A DNA stretch of 64,000 bases from Microbacterium salsuginis (lineage in GTDB: Bacteria > Actinomycetota > Actinomycetes > Actinomycetales > Microbacteriaceae): assembly GCF_012524205.1 (NCBI RefSeq), contig NZ_JABACI010000001.1, forward strand, positions 744,001 to 808,000, read 5' to 3'. The notes under the pieces are model-generated. The model worked only from the letters and a program-made list of their open reading frames with translations. It was not told where the DNA came from and made no database searches. The translations under genes and the position numbers were made by a program. Each line of letters starts with the position of its first letter. Positions within the stretch are counted from its first letter, which is position 1. This document shows, piece by piece, positions 30,574 through 39,092 of this stretch.

Positions 30574-31359
30574 TCAATCGGATGCCGGGGGCACGAGCGA
30601 GGCGGTCACCTGCGACGCGGCGGCTCGCACCAGCTCCAGGTAGTCCTCGAGGTGATGGTCCTTCAGGTTCAGCACGATGCCGACCGCGGCGACGACCCTC
30701 TCCTGGTGGTCGAAGACGGGTGCCGCGACCGCGCCGGTGTTCTCCGTCACCTGTCGCGCCGTCATGACGACCTGATGCTCGCGGATGCCGGAGAACGTTC
30801 GGCGCAGCTCGTCGGGATCGGTCGTCGTGAACCGCGTGCGCACCTCGAGCGGTCGCGCGAGGAACCCTTCCTGCACGCCCTCATCGGCGTAGGCGAGCAG
30901 CACGCGTCCGGTCGCGGTCAGGTGCAGCGGCATCCGGCCCCCGATGCGGTTCGTGCTCACCCCGCCGTGCGCGCTGCGCAGCGACTCGACGTAGACGGTG
31001 TCGAAGCCGTCGCGGATGGACAGGTGCACGACGAGCACCCGCAGCATCCGGTGCAGCCGCAGCAGCGCCGGGAGAGCTCGTTCGCGCAGCCGCAGCGCGT
31101 CGCCGGATGCCGCGGCGAGCTCGAGCACCTTGGTCCCCAGCTGGTACCCGCCGCTCTCGGCCATCTCGACGGCACCCCAGTCGAGCAGCTCGTGCATCAG
31201 GCGATGGGTGGTGGTGGTGCTCAGACCCGAGTGCCGGCTGATCTCAGCCATGCGCAGCGGAGACGGCTGAGTACGGAAGACCTCCAGGACGGCGAGCATC
31301 CGACCCGCCGCGGTGAGCCGGCCCTCGCGGGACTCATCGTCCGGAGACATCACCGTCAT
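30574..31359 (-). CDS. IclR-family transcriptional regulator (first of two)
   Basis: A 261-residue IclR regulator with the N-terminal winged helix (MAEISRHSGLSTTTTHRLMH, about residues 37-56) and an effector domain with RDGFDTVYVES and LHLTATGRVLLAY. Start at 31359 (MTVMSPDD) rather than the longer open frame, which would run through the 31454-31468 palindrome; 31350 is also possible. It sits between the ligase/aldehyde dehydrogenase unit and a divergent monooxygenase-like gene, each with a TTCCGC...GCGGAA palindrome upstream. Confidence 0.88.
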   Translation of the reverse strand: MTVMSPDDESREGRLTAAGRMLAVLEVFRTQPSPLRMAEISRHSGLSTTTTHRLMHELLDWGAVEMAESGGYQLGTKVLELAAASGDALRLRERALPALLRLHRMLRVLVVHLSIRDGFDTVYVESLRSAHGGVSTNRIGGRMPLHLTATGRVLLAYADEGVQEGFLARPLEVRTRFTTTDPDELRRTFSGIREHQVVMTARQVTENTGAVAAPVFDHQERVVAAVGIVLNLKDHHLEDYLELVRAAASQVTASLVPPASD

Positions 31360-31453
31360 CCGCAGTCGCCTCCCCGCGTCCCGACGCCCCGTCACGTCGT
31401 CCGAATCGTCCTGGGAGCGACGATAACGCCGGCCGAGCCGGCTGGACAAAGAC

Positions 31454-31468
31454 TTCCGCGGTGCGGAA
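31454..31468. promoter_or_regulatory. IclR-type operator in the iclR/ABM divergent promoter
   Basis: TTCCGCGGTGCGGAA: 6-bp arms around GGT, the same half-sites as 30517-30531. It lies between the starts of the IclR gene (leftward) and the ABM gene (rightward), fitting autoregulation and control of both. Confidence 0.6.
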
Positions 31469-31548
31469 TGGGCGCCGGGGGTCGTGGTCGCCGTCGATAG
31501 CGTGGCCGCGATCCGCGCGCCGCGCGCGGCACAGATCCCGGAGGACTC

Positions 31549-31839
31549 ATGCCGATCGTCGCCATCGTCGAGTTCCACATCGCCGAGGACCGGATCGGAC
31601 AGGCTCGCGCGCTGTTCGGGCCGATGCTCGACCAGACGCGCGCCTTCCCCGGCGCGGAGCGCATCGACTGGCTCGTCGACCGCGACGATCCGCGGGCGTG
31701 GACGCTCTATGAGGAGTGGCGCAGCGCCGAAGACGAGCAGGCCTACCGGGACTGGCGGACGGCGGACGGCGCGGTGCCCGAACTCGCCGAAGTACTCGAC
31801 GCTCGACCCGGGCTGCGCCGGTTCGCGTCGGCGGTGTGA
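31549..31839 (+). CDS. Antibiotic biosynthesis monooxygenase-like (ABM) small protein
   Basis: A 96-residue protein with a ferredoxin-like ABM pattern: VAIVEFHIAEDRIGQARALF, then WTLYEEWRSAEDEQAYRDW, which is the strand-helix layout of YgiN/ABM quinol monooxygenases. GGAGG lies five bases before the ATG. It is divergent from the IclR gene and directly precedes the mycofactocin promoter. Function could be cofactor-free oxygenation of a quinol or protection from quinones; specificity unknown. Confidence 0.7.
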   Translation: MPIVAIVEFHIAEDRIGQARALFGPMLDQTRAFPGAERIDWLVDRDDPRAWTLYEEWRSAEDEQAYRDWRTADGAVPELAEVLDARPGLRRFASAV

Positions 31840-31860
31840 GAGGCCGTCTCTTCGAGAGTC

Positions 31861-31889
31861 TTTTAATTGGCACTGGATGCCAGTAATAT
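31861..31889 (+). promoter_or_regulatory. mftA promoter with putative MftR operator in the -35/-10 spacer
   Basis: The palindrome TGGCA-CTGGA-TGCCA (31868-31882) lies directly before a -10-like TAATAT (31884-31889); the 6-mer TTTTAA is at the -35 position. TGGCACTSGATGCCAGTAA is shared, with one base difference, with the mftE promoter at 54399-54417. A repressor bound here would block RNA polymerase. MftR of mycobacteria is known to control mft genes and respond to long-chain acyl-CoA. Confidence 0.75.
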
Positions 31890-31940
31890 CTCAGCCACGC
31901 CGCGACGACGCGGTGCCGCCGCTTCAGAGAGGAAGTCACG

Positions 31941-32042
31941 ATGGACCGCACGACCGCATCCCCCGCCCCCGAGGCCGCCGAGATCGAGTCCGAGTCGCTG
32001 GTCGAAGAAGTCTCGATCGACGGCATGTGCGGCGTCTACTGA
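31941..32042 (+). CDS. mftA: Mycofactocin precursor peptide MftA
   Basis: A 33-residue peptide, too small for routine ORF calling. It begins MDRTTASPAPEAAEIES and ends with the family hallmark EVSIDGMCGVY. MftC decarboxylates and crosslinks the terminal Val-Tyr, and MftE releases the product. AGAGGAAG stands six bases before the ATG. It is followed after 7 bp by mftB, the order seen in mycobacteria. Confidence 0.95.
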   Translation: MDRTTASPAPEAAEIESESLVEEVSIDGMCGVY

Positions 32043-32049
32043 GCCGCCG

Positions 32050-32322
32050 ATGTCCGATCTCACGCTCCACAGCACGCTGCGCGTGCACCCTCGCGTGTCG
32101 ATCCGGCCGGAGCCGTTCGGCGCGCTGCTGTATCACTTCGGCACGCGTCAGCTGTCGTTCCTGAAGTCGCCGCAGCTGCTCGCCGTCGTCGAGAACATGG
32201 ACGATGCGACCGTCGGCGAAGCCCTCGCGACGGCCGGCGTCCGCGACGCCGAGATCCCCGCCTACCTGCGCGCGCTCGACACACTGCGCGCATCCGAGAT
32301 GCTCGTGGAGCGTGCCGCATGA
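32050..32322 (+). CDS. mftB: Mycofactocin peptide chaperone MftB
   Basis: A 90-residue protein of the RiPP recognition type that holds MftA for the radical SAM enzyme. The typical MftB segment is RVSIRPEPFGALLYHFGTRQ followed by LSFLKSPQLLAVVE. The ATG at 32050 is chosen by family length and spacing from mftA; its TGA overlaps the mftC ATG (ATGA), so the partners are translationally coupled. Confidence 0.93.
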   Translation: MSDLTLHSTLRVHPRVSIRPEPFGALLYHFGTRQLSFLKSPQLLAVVENMDDATVGEALATAGVRDAEIPAYLRALDTLRASEMLVERAA

Positions 32323-33617
32323 CCCTGATCGCCCCCGCGCCGGCTCCACCGTCGGCCCTCGCAAGCGCGCCCCCCGTGCGGCCGAAGCGCCTCGTCGACC
32401 ATTTCGAGAGCGGGCTGAACTCGCCGATCTGCCTGACGTGGGAGCTGACCTACGCGTGCAACCTGTCGTGCATCCACTGCCTGTCGGCATCCGGTCGTCG
32501 CGACCCGCGCGAGCTCACCACCGACGAGTGCAAGGCCGTCATCGACGAGCTGCAGCGCATGAAGGTCTTCTACGTCAACATCGGCGGTGGCGAGCCGACG
32601 GTCCGCTCCGACTTCTGGGAGATCGTCGACTACGCCACCAGCCACGACGTCGGAGTCAAGTTCTCGACGAACGGCGTGCGCATCACCGAGGAGATCGCCG
32701 CCAAGCTCGCGCTGAACGACTACGTCGACATCCAGATCTCCCTCGACGGCGCCACCGCCGAGGTCAACGACGCGATCCGCGGACCCGGGTCGTTCGACCT
32801 GGCGATGCGGGCGCTGGAACGGCTCTCGTCGGCCGGGATGACCCGGCTGAAGCTCTCGGTCGTGTGCACCCGCACCAACATCCCGCAGCTCGACGAGTTC
32901 AAGGCCATCGCCGACCGGTTCGGCGCGCAGCTGCGGCTGACGCGCCTGCGCCCGGCAGGACGTGGCGCCGACGTGTGGAACGAGCTGCATCCGACGCAGG
33001 AGCAGCAGCGGGAGCTGTACGACTGGCTGCTGCGCCACGGCGAGAACGTCCTCACCGGGGACTCGTTCTTCCACCTGTCGGCACTCGGCGAGACGCTGCC
33101 GGGTCTGAACCTGTGCGGCGCAGGCCGGGTGGTGTGCCTCATCGACCCGATCGGCGACGTCTACGCGTGCCCGTTCGCGATCCACGAGGAGTTCCTCGCC
33201 GGCTCCATCCGCGAGGGCGGCTTCGGCGAGGTGTGGCGGGAGTCCGAGCTGTTCGCCCGGCTGCGCTCGCCGCAGTCCGGCGGGGCATGCTCGAGCTGCC
33301 AGTTCTTCGACACGTGCAAGGGCGGCTGCATGGCGGCCAAGTTCTTCACCGGCCTGCCGCTGGACGGTCCCGACCCGGAATGCGTGCGCGGCTTCGGCGA
33401 GGAGGCTCTCGCGAGCGCGGAACGAGAGCGGCCGAAGCCCAGCGTCGACCGCTCGCATCGCACCTCGCCGCCGCGACCGCGAAACACCGGCGTGCGATCG
33501 ACCGGATCCCGCGCCGTGCCGCTCACGCTCGAGCGCAGGCGACCCGTGGCCCCGCCCGTGTCGGCATGCAACACGAGCCCGGTCGCCGGGTTCGCGGCAC
33601 GACTCGAGGAGCGGTGA
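32319..33617 (+). CDS. mftC: Mycofactocin radical SAM maturase MftC
   Basis: A 432-residue radical SAM/SPASM enzyme. The S-adenosylmethionine cluster motif is CNLSCIHC (Cys near residues 47, 51 and 54), followed by NIGGGEPTV. The SPASM region has LCGAGRVVCLIDPIG and CSSCQFFDTCKGGC for auxiliary clusters. It decarboxylates MftA and forms the Val-Tyr bond. The C-terminus is a basic Pro/Arg tail with VSACNTSP, like the tail of mycobacterial MftC but with about 12 extra residues. It overlaps mftB by 4 bp and mftD by 1 bp. Confidence 0.97.
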   Translation: MTLIAPAPAPPSALASAPPVRPKRLVDHFESGLNSPICLTWELTYACNLSCIHCLSASGRRDPRELTTDECKAVIDELQRMKVFYVNIGGGEPTVRSDFWEIVDYATSHDVGVKFSTNGVRITEEIAAKLALNDYVDIQISLDGATAEVNDAIRGPGSFDLAMRALERLSSAGMTRLKLSVVCTRTNIPQLDEFKAIADRFGAQLRLTRLRPAGRGADVWNELHPTQEQQRELYDWLLRHGENVLTGDSFFHLSALGETLPGLNLCGAGRVVCLIDPIGDVYACPFAIHEEFLAGSIREGGFGEVWRESELFARLRSPQSGGACSSCQFFDTCKGGCMAAKFFTGLPLDGPDPECVRGFGEEALASAERERPKPSVDRSHRTSPPRPRNTGVRSTGSRAVPLTLERRRPVAPPVSACNTSPVAGFAARLEER

Positions 33618-34843
33618 TGGCGAAGAACGAATGGTTCGAGACGGTGGCCGAGGCGCAGCGGCGCGCCAAGAGGCGCCTGCCGGCGTCGGTCTATGGCGCA
33701 CTCCTCGCGGGCTCCGAGAAGGGCGTCACCTACGCCGACAACATGGCGGCCTTCAGCGAGCTCGGAATGTCGCCCCACGTCGCCGATCTGCCCGCCCGGC
33801 GGGATCTGTCGACGAGCGTGCTCGGCACCGACCTCTCGTTCCCGGTGATCATCAGCCCGACGGGAGTCCAGGCGGTGCACCCGGACGGCGAGGTCGCCGT
33901 CGCTCGTGCCGCCGCCGCCCGCGGCATCGCGATGTCGCTCAGCTCGTTCGCGAGCAAGCCCGTCGAGGAGGTCGCCGCAGCCGGTGCGCCACTGCATTAC
34001 CAGGTGTACTGGCAGGGCGGCCGTGAGACGATCGCGCGCCGGCTCGAGCGCGCCCGGGCAGCAGGTGCGCGCGCCATCATCGTCACGCTGGACTGGTCGT
34101 TCTCGAACGGGCGCGACTGGGGCAGCCCTCGCATCCCCGAGCGGATCACGCTGAAGACGATGGTCGAGTACATCCCCGCCGCGATCACGCGGCCGGGCTG
34201 GGCGTATCGCTTCTTGCGCCAGGGCATCCCCGATCTGTCCGCCCCCAACCTGGTCGTCGGCGACGAGCCGGCGCCGACGTTCTTCGGTGCGTACGGCGAG
34301 TGGATGAGCACTCCCCCGCCGACCTGGGAGGACCTCGCGTGGCTGCGCGCGCAGTGGGACGGCCCGATGATGCTCAAGGGCATCACCCGGCTGGACGACG
34401 CACGCCGCGCGGTCGACGTCGGCATGAGCGCGATCTCGGTCTCGAACCACGGCGGGAACAACCTCGACTCCACCCCGGCTTCCATCCGTCTGCTCCCCGA
34501 CATCGTCGACGCCGTCGGCTCGGACGTCGAGGTGCTGCTGGATGGCGGCATCCGTCGCGGCGGTGATGTCGCCAAGGCCCTCGCCCTGGGCGCGAAGGCC
34601 GTGCTGATCGGCCGGGCCTATCTGTGGGGGCTCGCCGCGAACGGGCAGGCCGGCGTCGAGAATGTGCTCGACATCCTGCGATCGGGTCTCGACTCGGCGG
34701 TCTACGGCCTGGGCCGATCGAGCGTGCACGAGCTCCGGCGCTCCGACCTCTGGATACCGCCGGACTTCCGGCGCCGCCTCGGCGACGACGTCGATCCGGC
34801 GGAGAGTCCCCAGGCGGTGCTCGCCGCCAGCGGCACACGCTGA
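33617..34843 (+). CDS. mftD: Mycofactocin FMN enzyme MftD
   Basis: A 408-residue FMN-dependent alpha-hydroxy-acid-dehydrogenase family protein. MftD oxidatively deaminates the cyclised dipeptide to give the redox-active alpha-keto amide. Motifs include FPVIISPTGVQAVHPDGE, SVSNHGGNNLDSTPAS with the active-site His, and LDGGIRRGGDVAKALALG for the FMN phosphate. GAGGAG precedes the ATG inside mftC. It is the last gene of the mftABCD unit and is closed by a 40-bp palindrome. Confidence 0.95.
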   Translation: MAKNEWFETVAEAQRRAKRRLPASVYGALLAGSEKGVTYADNMAAFSELGMSPHVADLPARRDLSTSVLGTDLSFPVIISPTGVQAVHPDGEVAVARAAAARGIAMSLSSFASKPVEEVAAAGAPLHYQVYWQGGRETIARRLERARAAGARAIIVTLDWSFSNGRDWGSPRIPERITLKTMVEYIPAAITRPGWAYRFLRQGIPDLSAPNLVVGDEPAPTFFGAYGEWMSTPPPTWEDLAWLRAQWDGPMMLKGITRLDDARRAVDVGMSAISVSNHGGNNLDSTPASIRLLPDIVDAVGSDVEVLLDGGIRRGGDVAKALALGAKAVLIGRAYLWGLAANGQAGVENVLDILRSGLDSAVYGLGRSSVHELRRSDLWIPPDFRRRLGDDVDPAESPQAVLAASGTR

Positions 34844-34850
34844 CAGCGCA

Positions 34851-34890
34851 CGAAGAGAGAGGGGATGCCGCGGCATCCCCTCTCTCTTCG
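34851..34890. terminator. Perfect 40-bp palindrome between mftD and the ABC operon
   Basis: The arms 34851-34870 and 34871-34890 are exactly complementary (CGAAGAGAGAGGGGATGCCG on the left) with no spacer. It lies between converging transcription units, so it can terminate both. The purine-rich arm gives a pyrimidine-rich end in each direction. Confidence 0.85.
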
Positions 34891-34893
34891 GTC

Positions 34894-36012
34894 TCAGCGG
34901 GTCGTGACCGGCGTCGCCACGGTGTCCGTCTGCGGCGTCGAGCGGATCGAGGCACGCAGTGCGTCCTCAGATGCGACGACGGGGGCCTCGAGCGGAAAGT
35001 GGCACGCCGCGAAGTGACCGGGGTCGTGCTCGGTGAGGGCGGGCGTCTCGGCCGCGCACAGCTCCTGCGCGCGGGGGCAGCGCGTGCGGAACCGGCAGCC
35101 GCTCGGCGGCGCGAGCGGTGACGGCGGCTCGCCGGTGAGCGGGACCGGCCGCCGGGCGATGCCCGTCTCGGGATCCAGGCCCGGGATCGAGTCGAGCAGC
35201 GCTTTGGTATACGGATGCCGGGGCGCTCGGTACACCGACTCGGCCGGTCCGATCTCGGCGAGCTGGCCGAGGTGCATCACGGCCACCTGGTCGCTGATCT
35301 GACGAACCGTGGCGAGATCATGGGCGATGAACAGGTACGACAGTCCGAGCTCGGATCGCAGCTTCTCGAAGAGGTTGAGCACCTGCGCCTGGATCAGCAC
35401 GTCCAGCGATGAGATCGCCTCGTCGCAGATGATCAGCGCGGGGTTCAGCGCGATGGCCCGGGCGATCGCGACGCGCTGCGCCTGCCCGCCCGAGAGCTCG
35501 AGCGGTCGACGTCGCAGATACACGTCGGGCTCGAGGCCGACCAGATCCAGCAGCTCGCGCACACGGGCGCGCCGCGCCTGCCGCGACATCGACGTGTGCC
35601 CGAGCAGCGGCTCGGCCACCACGTCCTCGACGCGCCAGCGCGGATTGAGCGACCCGAACGGATCCTGGTAGACCATCTGGATCTGCGCGTGCGCGCGGCG
35701 CAGGTCGCGCTTGCCGATGCCGACGATGTTGCGCCCCTGGAAGTACACATCGCCCGACTTCGGCTTCTCGACCTGGATGATCGCGCGGGCGAGCGTGGAC
35801 TTGCCCGACCCGGTCTCGCCGACGATCCCGAGGGTCTGACCGACGCCGAGTTCGAACGAGATATCCGACACGGCGTGCACGACGCCGGCCTTGACGCCGC
35901 CCGGTCCCCTGCTGACGTACTCCTGGACGAGGTGGCGCACCGACAGCAGTGCGTCGCCGTGCTGTGCCACCGCGATCGCGGTCTCGGGGGTCGCGGTCTG
36001 CGCGGCGCTCAT
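34894..36012 (-). CDS. Peptide/opine ABC transporter ATPase (OppF/DppF-like)
   Basis: A 372-residue ATPase with Walker A GETGSGKST, signature LSGGQAQRVAIARA, Walker B ALIICDEAISSLD and the C-terminal oligopeptide-transporter domain with RFRTRCPRAQELC. Start at 36012 overlaps the stop of the companion ATPase (ATGA). It is the last gene of a five-gene importer transcribed leftwards inside the mycofactocin island. Confidence 0.92.
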   Translation of the reverse strand: MSAAQTATPETAIAVAQHGDALLSVRHLVQEYVSRGPGGVKAGVVHAVSDISFELGVGQTLGIVGETGSGKSTLARAIIQVEKPKSGDVYFQGRNIVGIGKRDLRRAHAQIQMVYQDPFGSLNPRWRVEDVVAEPLLGHTSMSRQARRARVRELLDLVGLEPDVYLRRRPLELSGGQAQRVAIARAIALNPALIICDEAISSLDVLIQAQVLNLFEKLRSELGLSYLFIAHDLATVRQISDQVAVMHLGQLAEIGPAESVYRAPRHPYTKALLDSIPGLDPETGIARRPVPLTGEPPSPLAPPSGCRFRTRCPRAQELCAAETPALTEHDPGHFAACHFPLEAPVVASEDALRASIRSTPQTDTVATPVTTR

Positions 36013-37190
36013 GCCTGCTCCCTCTTGGTCGGAACGCGGTCCTCGCTGGGAATGACCCCTGCCGTGAGCAGCGTCGGCGGTGCGGCCACATGGCCCTCGG
36101 TGCGCAGCTGCTCGGCATCGTCCAGCTCGACGTCCTCGGCGGGCACGCCGTCGGCGGGCGTCTCCAGCTCGACCCCCGGCATCACCGGGTGCCAGCACGC
36201 GTAACGGTGACCGGGTTCGTGCTCGTCCAACGGCGGCCGTTCGGCGCATCGCGCCGTCGCGCGCGGGCAGCGCGGCGCGAACGCACAGCCCGGAGGCAGC
36301 GCCGACAGGTCGGGCGGGTGTCCGCCGATCACGGTGAGCATGGAGTGCGGGGGCGTCGTGAGCTGCGGGATCGCTCCGAGCAGCGCCTTGGTGTACGGCA
36401 TCCGGACGTTGCGGAACAGCGTGTCGGTCGCGGCGTGCTCCACAGCGCGCCCGCCGTACATCACCAGCACCTCGTCGGCATAGCTGGCCGCGAGGCCGAG
36501 GTCGTGGCTGATCATGATGACCGCCGTGCCCAGCCGGTCCTGCAGGTCGACCAGCAGCTCCATGATCTGCGCCTGCGTCGTGACATCCAGGGCGGTGGTC
36601 GCCTCGTCGGCGATCAGCACCTTCGGGTTGGACGCCAGCGCGATCGCGATCATGACGCGCTGCCGCATGCCGCCCGACAGCTGGTGCGGGTACTCGTGGA
36701 ACCGCCGCTCGGCGGCGGGGAGCCGCACCAGCTTGAGCAGCTCGACGGCGCGCGCCGCGGCGGCCTTGCGGTCGATCGTGCTCTTCGTGCGGATCGCCTC
36801 GGTGATCTGTGCGCCGACGCTCATCGTGGGGTTGAGCGAGCGTGCCGGGTCCTGGAAGACCATCGCGATCTCGTCGCCGCGGATGCGCCGCATCTCCTTC
36901 TCGCTCATGCCCACCAGCTCGGTGCCCGCCAGCCGTGCCGAGCCGGCGATGAAGGCGCTCGGCGGCAGCAGGCCCATGAGGGCGCGCACGCTGACCGACT
37001 TGCCCGAGCCGGACTCGCCGATGATCGCGAGCATGCGGCCGGCGTACAGCCGGTACGACAGCCCGTTGACGGCATGGATGCGGCGCCCCGCACGTGAGAA
37101 CGTCACGCGCAGGTCGTCGACCTCGAGCACGACCCGCCGGTCGTCCGTGCCGGTCGTGGTGTCGGCATCCATTCGCTCTGCCAGCTTCAT
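36009..37190 (-). CDS. Peptide/opine ABC transporter ATPase (OppD/DppD-like)
   Basis: A 393-residue ATPase: Walker A GESGSGKSV, signature QLSGGMRQRVMIAIAL, Walker B VLIADEATTALD, and the family C-terminal Cys region CAFAPRCPRATARC. A 50-residue acidic tail follows. The ATG at 37190 overlaps the permease stop and its own stop overlaps the next ATPase, so the ATPases are coupled. Confidence 0.92.
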   Translation of the reverse strand: MKLAERMDADTTTGTDDRRVVLEVDDLRVTFSRAGRRIHAVNGLSYRLYAGRMLAIIGESGSGKSVSVRALMGLLPPSAFIAGSARLAGTELVGMSEKEMRRIRGDEIAMVFQDPARSLNPTMSVGAQITEAIRTKSTIDRKAAAARAVELLKLVRLPAAERRFHEYPHQLSGGMRQRVMIAIALASNPKVLIADEATTALDVTTQAQIMELLVDLQDRLGTAVIMISHDLGLAASYADEVLVMYGGRAVEHAATDTLFRNVRMPYTKALLGAIPQLTTPPHSMLTVIGGHPPDLSALPPGCAFAPRCPRATARCAERPPLDEHEPGHRYACWHPVMPGVELETPADGVPAEDVELDDAEQLRTEGHVAAPPTLLTAGVIPSEDRVPTKREQA

Positions 37191-38074
37191 CGCCCGCTCA
37201 TCTCGTCTCGGACGTTCTCTCCCAGGAGGTTGAACGCCAGCACGGTCACCAGCAGCGCGAGACTCGGCCACAGCACCAGCAGCGGCGTCGCCGAGAGCGA
37301 CTGCTGGCCCTCGTAGATCATGTTTCCCCAGCTCGGACTGGGCGCCGGGATGCCCATCCCGAGGAAGCTCAGCGCACCCTCGGTGACGATGACGATGCCC
37401 ATGCCCAGCAGCGCGAAGTTGAGCATCTGCGGCGTGATGTTGGGCGCGATGTGACGCAGCAGCACGCGCCACCACGGACTGCCGCTGAGGCTCGCCGCCT
37501 GTACGAACGGCATGTTCACCACGCGGAGCGTCGCGGAGCGCGCGATGCGGGCGACGGCCGGGATGCTGAACGCCAGGAGTGCCAGCACCGTGTTGGGGAG
37601 GCTGGGTCCGAGCACCTGCGCGATCGCGATCGTCAGGACGAGCGACGGGAACGCGATGAGCACATCCAGCCCGCGCATGATCCACGTGTCGGCTCGCCCG
37701 CCGAGGTATCCCGAGAGCGCCCCGACGAGGCCGCCGATCAGCAGCCCGATGACGTTCGTCGCGATGGCGACCGTGAGCGAGGCCTGCCCGCCGTAGATCA
37801 GCCTCGAGAGGACGTCATTGCCGTTGATGTCGGTCCCGAGCGGATGACCGGGCGAGCCCGGCGGGAGGCTGCTCTCCAGGACGCTCCCTCCGACGGGCGC
37901 GGGCAGCGGCAGCACATACGGGCCGACGAAGCACGTCAGCAGCAGCAGCACGACGAATCCCGCCGGCAGCCACACCACCAGCCGACGGCGCCATCGCGCC
38001 CAGACGATGCTCCGGTCGACGACGTCGATCGGGGTGAGAGCGGCGGCGGTGGTCGCCGCGTCAGCGACTGCCAT
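37187..38074 (-). CDS. Peptide/opine ABC transporter permease (DppC-like)
   Basis: A 295-residue permease with an N-terminal membrane anchor, then the signature HPLGTDINGNDVLSRLIYG and the EAA-like loop QAASLSGSPWWRVLLRHIAPN. About six hydrophobic segments. It overlaps the DppB-like gene by 14 bp and the OppD-like ATPase by 4 bp. Confidence 0.9.
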   Translation of the reverse strand: MAVADAATTAAALTPIDVVDRSIVWARWRRRLVVWLPAGFVVLLLLTCFVGPYVLPLPAPVGGSVLESSLPPGSPGHPLGTDINGNDVLSRLIYGGQASLTVAIATNVIGLLIGGLVGALSGYLGGRADTWIMRGLDVLIAFPSLVLTIAIAQVLGPSLPNTVLALLAFSIPAVARIARSATLRVVNMPFVQAASLSGSPWWRVLLRHIAPNITPQMLNFALLGMGIVIVTEGALSFLGMGIPAPSPSWGNMIYEGQQSLSATPLLVLWPSLALLVTVLAFNLLGENVRDEMSGR

Positions 38075-39092
38075 AGCGGATCCTCGGGTCGAGTACGGCG
38101 TACATCACGTCGACGAACAGGTTGGCGAACACGGCGACCGCCGCGAAGATGAAGACGCAGGCCTGCACGACGGCGATGTCCTGCGAGCCGACGCCCTGCA
38201 GCATCATGACTCCCAGGCCCGGCATCGAGAAGATCTGCTCGACGATCACCGTGCCGCCGATGAGTCCCCCGACGTTGAGTCCGACGAGCGTCAGCAGTCC
38301 GAACGACGAGTTGCGGAAGGCGTGCGACCACAGCACCTTCCACGGGCCCACGCCCTTGGCGCGCGCCGTCTCGACGTAGTCGGCGGAGTTCATCTGCTCG
38401 ACGAGGTCGCCCCGCAGGAAGCGCGCGTAGAAGCAGGCGATCGGAAGACCCAGCGCCAGCACCGGGAGGGTGACCGAGCGCAGATTGCCGGGGAGATCCT
38501 CCTGGATCGGGACGTAGCCGATCGCCGGGAGCACCCGCAGGCTGACGGCGAACACCAGCACGAGCAGCAGCGCCATCACGTAGTTGGGCACGGCGAGGAG
38601 CGTCATCGAGATCACCATCACGATGCGGTCGAAGATCCCGCCGGGGCGCCGGGCTGCCATGAGGGCGACCGGCACCGAGATCGCCAGCGAGAGGATGAAC
38701 GCGAACGCCACCAGCTCGACCGTGACCGGCATCCGCTCGTCGAGCATGGAGGCCACGGTCTGCCCGCTCACGGTCGAGCGGCCGAGGTTGCCGGTGACGA
38801 AGCCGCCGAGCCACGTGAGATACCGCTCGACCGGCGGGCGGTCCAGCCCCAGCTGCTCGCGGACCGCCTCGACCTCGGCCTCGGTGGCATCCATTCCCGC
38901 CATGTTCCGCGCGGGATCGCCGGGCATCGCCTCCATGAGGGCGAACGTGAGCACGCTGACCGCGAGCAGCAGCGGGATGGCGATGAGGACGCGCCGCACC
39001 ACCAGCCGGACCAGCGGCGAGCCGGCCACCCGGCCGAGAAGCCCGCGGGGCTTCTCGGCGCGGATGGACGTCGTCTCGACGGTGGCTGTCAT
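38061..39092 (-). CDS. Peptide/opine ABC transporter permease (DppB-like)
   Basis: A 343-residue permease with the DppB start RRVLIAIPLLLAVSVLTF, PGDPARNMAG, and the EAA-type loop YVETARAKGVGPWKVLWSHA near residue 240. The N-terminal 25 residues are charged. Its ATG overlaps the stop of the binding-protein gene (ATGA). Confidence 0.9.
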   Translation of the reverse strand: MTATVETTSIRAEKPRGLLGRVAGSPLVRLVVRRVLIAIPLLLAVSVLTFALMEAMPGDPARNMAGMDATEAEVEAVREQLGLDRPPVERYLTWLGGFVTGNLGRSTVSGQTVASMLDERMPVTVELVAFAFILSLAISVPVALMAARRPGGIFDRIVMVISMTLLAVPNYVMALLLVLVFAVSLRVLPAIGYVPIQEDLPGNLRSVTLPVLALGLPIACFYARFLRGDLVEQMNSADYVETARAKGVGPWKVLWSHAFRNSSFGLLTLVGLNVGGLIGGTVIVEQIFSMPGLGVMMLQGVGSQDIAVVQACVFIFAAVAVFANLFVDVMYAVLDPRIRYGSR

